This document shows positions 4,297 through 5,506 of a stretch of 5,506 nucleotides of DNA, piece by piece. The DNA is taken from positions 1 to 5,506 of the forward strand of contig JANXWU010000070.1 of NCBI GenBank assembly GCA_025350985.1, in the 5' to 3' direction. Each line of letters starts with the position of its first letter. The stretch's first letter is position 1. A program made the position numbers and the translations under genes. This DNA is from Spartobacteria bacterium (lineage in GTDB: Bacteria > Verrucomicrobiota > Verrucomicrobiia > Chthoniobacterales > Chthoniobacteraceae). The notes beneath the pieces are model-generated. The model was not told the origin of the DNA. It saw nothing but the letters and a program-made list of their open reading frames with translations, and searched no databases.

Positions 4297-5506
4297 ATGA
4301 GCCTGTTCTTCCTGCTCGCCGACGCGGCGGGCCCGGTCACTTTTGAGTCGGCTGTATTCAAGTTGCTCGCTGTCGCCTTCCTAGTCCTGCTGAACGGCTT
4401 TTTCGTCGCCTCCGAGTTTGCGATTGTCAAAGTCCGCCGCAGTCAAATCGAGCAACTCGTCGAGGAGGGTCATCGCGGCGCGGCACTCGTGCTGCACGTC
4501 TTCGACCATCTCGACTCCTATCTTTCCGCCACGCAATTCGGCATCACGCTCGCGAGCCTCGCGCTCGGTTGGATTGGTGAACCATTCATCTCGCATTTAA
4601 TCGAGCCGCTGCTCGGTCTGGTGGGCATTCATTCGCCGCTCGTCATCTCGCGGCTCGCGCTCGGATTTGGTTTCGCCGCGATTGCCTTCGCCACGATCAT
4701 TTTCGGCGAACTCGCCCCGAAATATCTCGCCATCCGCAATCCCGTTCGCCTCGTGCTCCTGACCGCGCGCCCGCTCGCGCTTTTCGTTTTTGTCTTCAAG
4801 CCCGCGATTTGGATGCTGAAAGTTTCCTCCAATTTCATCCTCAAGCGCCTGCTCCACATCGAGCCCACTTCCGGCAGCGAACTCGCCCACAGCGAGGAGG
4901 AACTGCGCGCAATCCTAGCCGACAGCGAACACGCCAAGGAGGTCTCGCCGCTCGGCCGGCAAATCCTGCTCAAGACCCTCGAACTCCGCCACCGCGTCGC
5001 GCGCGACATCATGACCCCGCGCGGCGACGTGTATTTTGTGAACACCGAGGATTCGTTTGAGCAAAATATCGCGCTCACCCGCGAGTCCGGCCACACCCGT
5101 TTTCCTCTCTGTCAGGGCCATCTCGACGACGCCATCGGCCTCGTTCACATCAAGGATTTGCTGCCCTTGATGCGCGAAGCGAAACCGGATCTCCTCGCGA
5201 TCAAACGCGACTTGCTGATGGTGCCGGAAATGATGTCACTGGAGAAATTGCTCGCGCTTTTCCTGGGCAAACACGCGCACCTCGCGCTCGTGGTGGATGA
5301 GTTCGGCGGCACGGTCGGCATCGTCACGCTCGAAAACATTCTCGAACAACTCGTGGGCGAGATTCAGGACGAGTTCGACGTGGAGGAGCGCGAACATCAC
5401 CGCATCAACGAAGACGAATTTTCCCTCGACGGCGGGGTTGGCTTATTCGAGCTGAGCGATATCGCGGGGCTAGAATTGGAAAGCGCAGACGTGAGCACGA
5501 TTGGCG
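4297..5506 (+). CDS. CNNM/CBS-domain membrane protein (HlyC/CorC family), C-terminus beyond window
   Basis: The 403 visible residues show the full domain order of the CorC/CNNM family: an N-terminal DUF21 (CNNM) transmembrane domain, then paired CBS domains, then the start of the CorC_HlyC domain. Helices lie at roughly 18-38, 79-104, 117-138 and 153-173. Hallmarks are LNGFFVASEFAIVKVRRSQI (32-51), SATQFGITLASLALGWIGEP (77-96), and FGELAPKYLAIRNP (136-149), whose acidic and proline residues belong to the conserved ion-site region. CBS1 begins near VARDIMTPR (234-242) and includes SGHTRFPL and GLVHIKDLL. CBS2 contains LALVVDEFGGTVGIVTLENILEQLVGEI across 329-356. DEFSLDGG (373-380) starts the CorC_HlyC domain. 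Relatives act in magnesium or divalent-cation efflux and tolerance, with nucleotide binding by the CBS pair; the name haemolysin is historical. The family is usually about 420-450 residues, so only a few dozen are missing. The start follows AAAGGGG. It lies 63 bp after rpsN and is probably co-transcribed with it. Confidence 0.93.
   Translation, partial: MSLFFLLADAAGPVTFESAVFKLLAVAFLVLLNGFFVASEFAIVKVRRSQIEQLVEEGHRGAALVLHVFDHLDSYLSATQFGITLASLALGWIGEPFISHLIEPLLGLVGIHSPLVISRLALGFGFAAIAFATIIFGELAPKYLAIRNPVRLVLLTARPLALFVFVFKPAIWMLKVSSNFILKRLLHIEPTSGSELAHSEEELRAILADSEHAKEVSPLGRQILLKTLELRHRVARDIMTPRGDVYFVNTEDSFEQNIALTRESGHTRFPLCQGHLDDAIGLVHIKDLLPLMREAKPDLLAIKRDLLMVPEMMSLEKLLALFLGKHAHLALVVDEFGGTVGIVTLENILEQLVGEIQDEFDVEEREHHRINEDEFSLDGGVGLFELSDIAGLELESADVSTIG

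Overview
The window is a GC-rich bacterial chromosome segment with ordinary, densely packed genes. Nothing in it looks like a phage, plasmid, insertion sequence or CRISPR locus. Several traits suggest the Verrucomicrobiota or a relative in the PVC group: high GC, an 89-residue zinc-free ribosomal protein S14 encoded away from the other ribosomal protein genes, and genes lacking Shine-Dalgarno sequences. I hold this placement only tentatively, because no rRNA or other decisive marker is present.

Layout, left to right. (1) At the left edge, on the minus strand, is the N-terminal part of a radical SAM enzyme, cut off by the window at its C-terminal side. (2) A 230-bp divergent spacer contains a small hairpin and an imperfect palindromic intergenic repeat. 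(3) bioA follows on the plus strand and encodes the PLP-dependent aminotransferase of biotin synthesis. (4) An EamA/DMT-family inner-membrane transporter gene lies convergent to bioA, with only 15 bp between the two stop codons. (5) A 161-bp divergent spacer separates the transporter from an exported TPR protein on the plus strand. (6) rpsN (S14) comes next. (7) After 63 bp, a CNNM/CBS (HlyC/CorC-type) membrane protein gene starts and runs off the right edge.

The genes do not form one pathway. bioA stands without other bio genes in view, and the transporter's substrate cannot be read from its sequence. rpsN and the CNNM gene are probably co-transcribed. The TPR gene and rpsN share a striking start architecture: a sigma70-like promoter whose -10 box ends exactly 13 nt before the ATG, a similar 13-nt linker rich in C and T, and no Shine-Dalgarno sequence. 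This implies mRNA leaders of only about 7 nt.

I found no convincing new multi-gene system. The observations most worth following up are the paired short-leader promoters, the intergenic repeat at 569-629, the strong hairpin wrapped around the TPR gene's stop codon, and the displaced rpsN.
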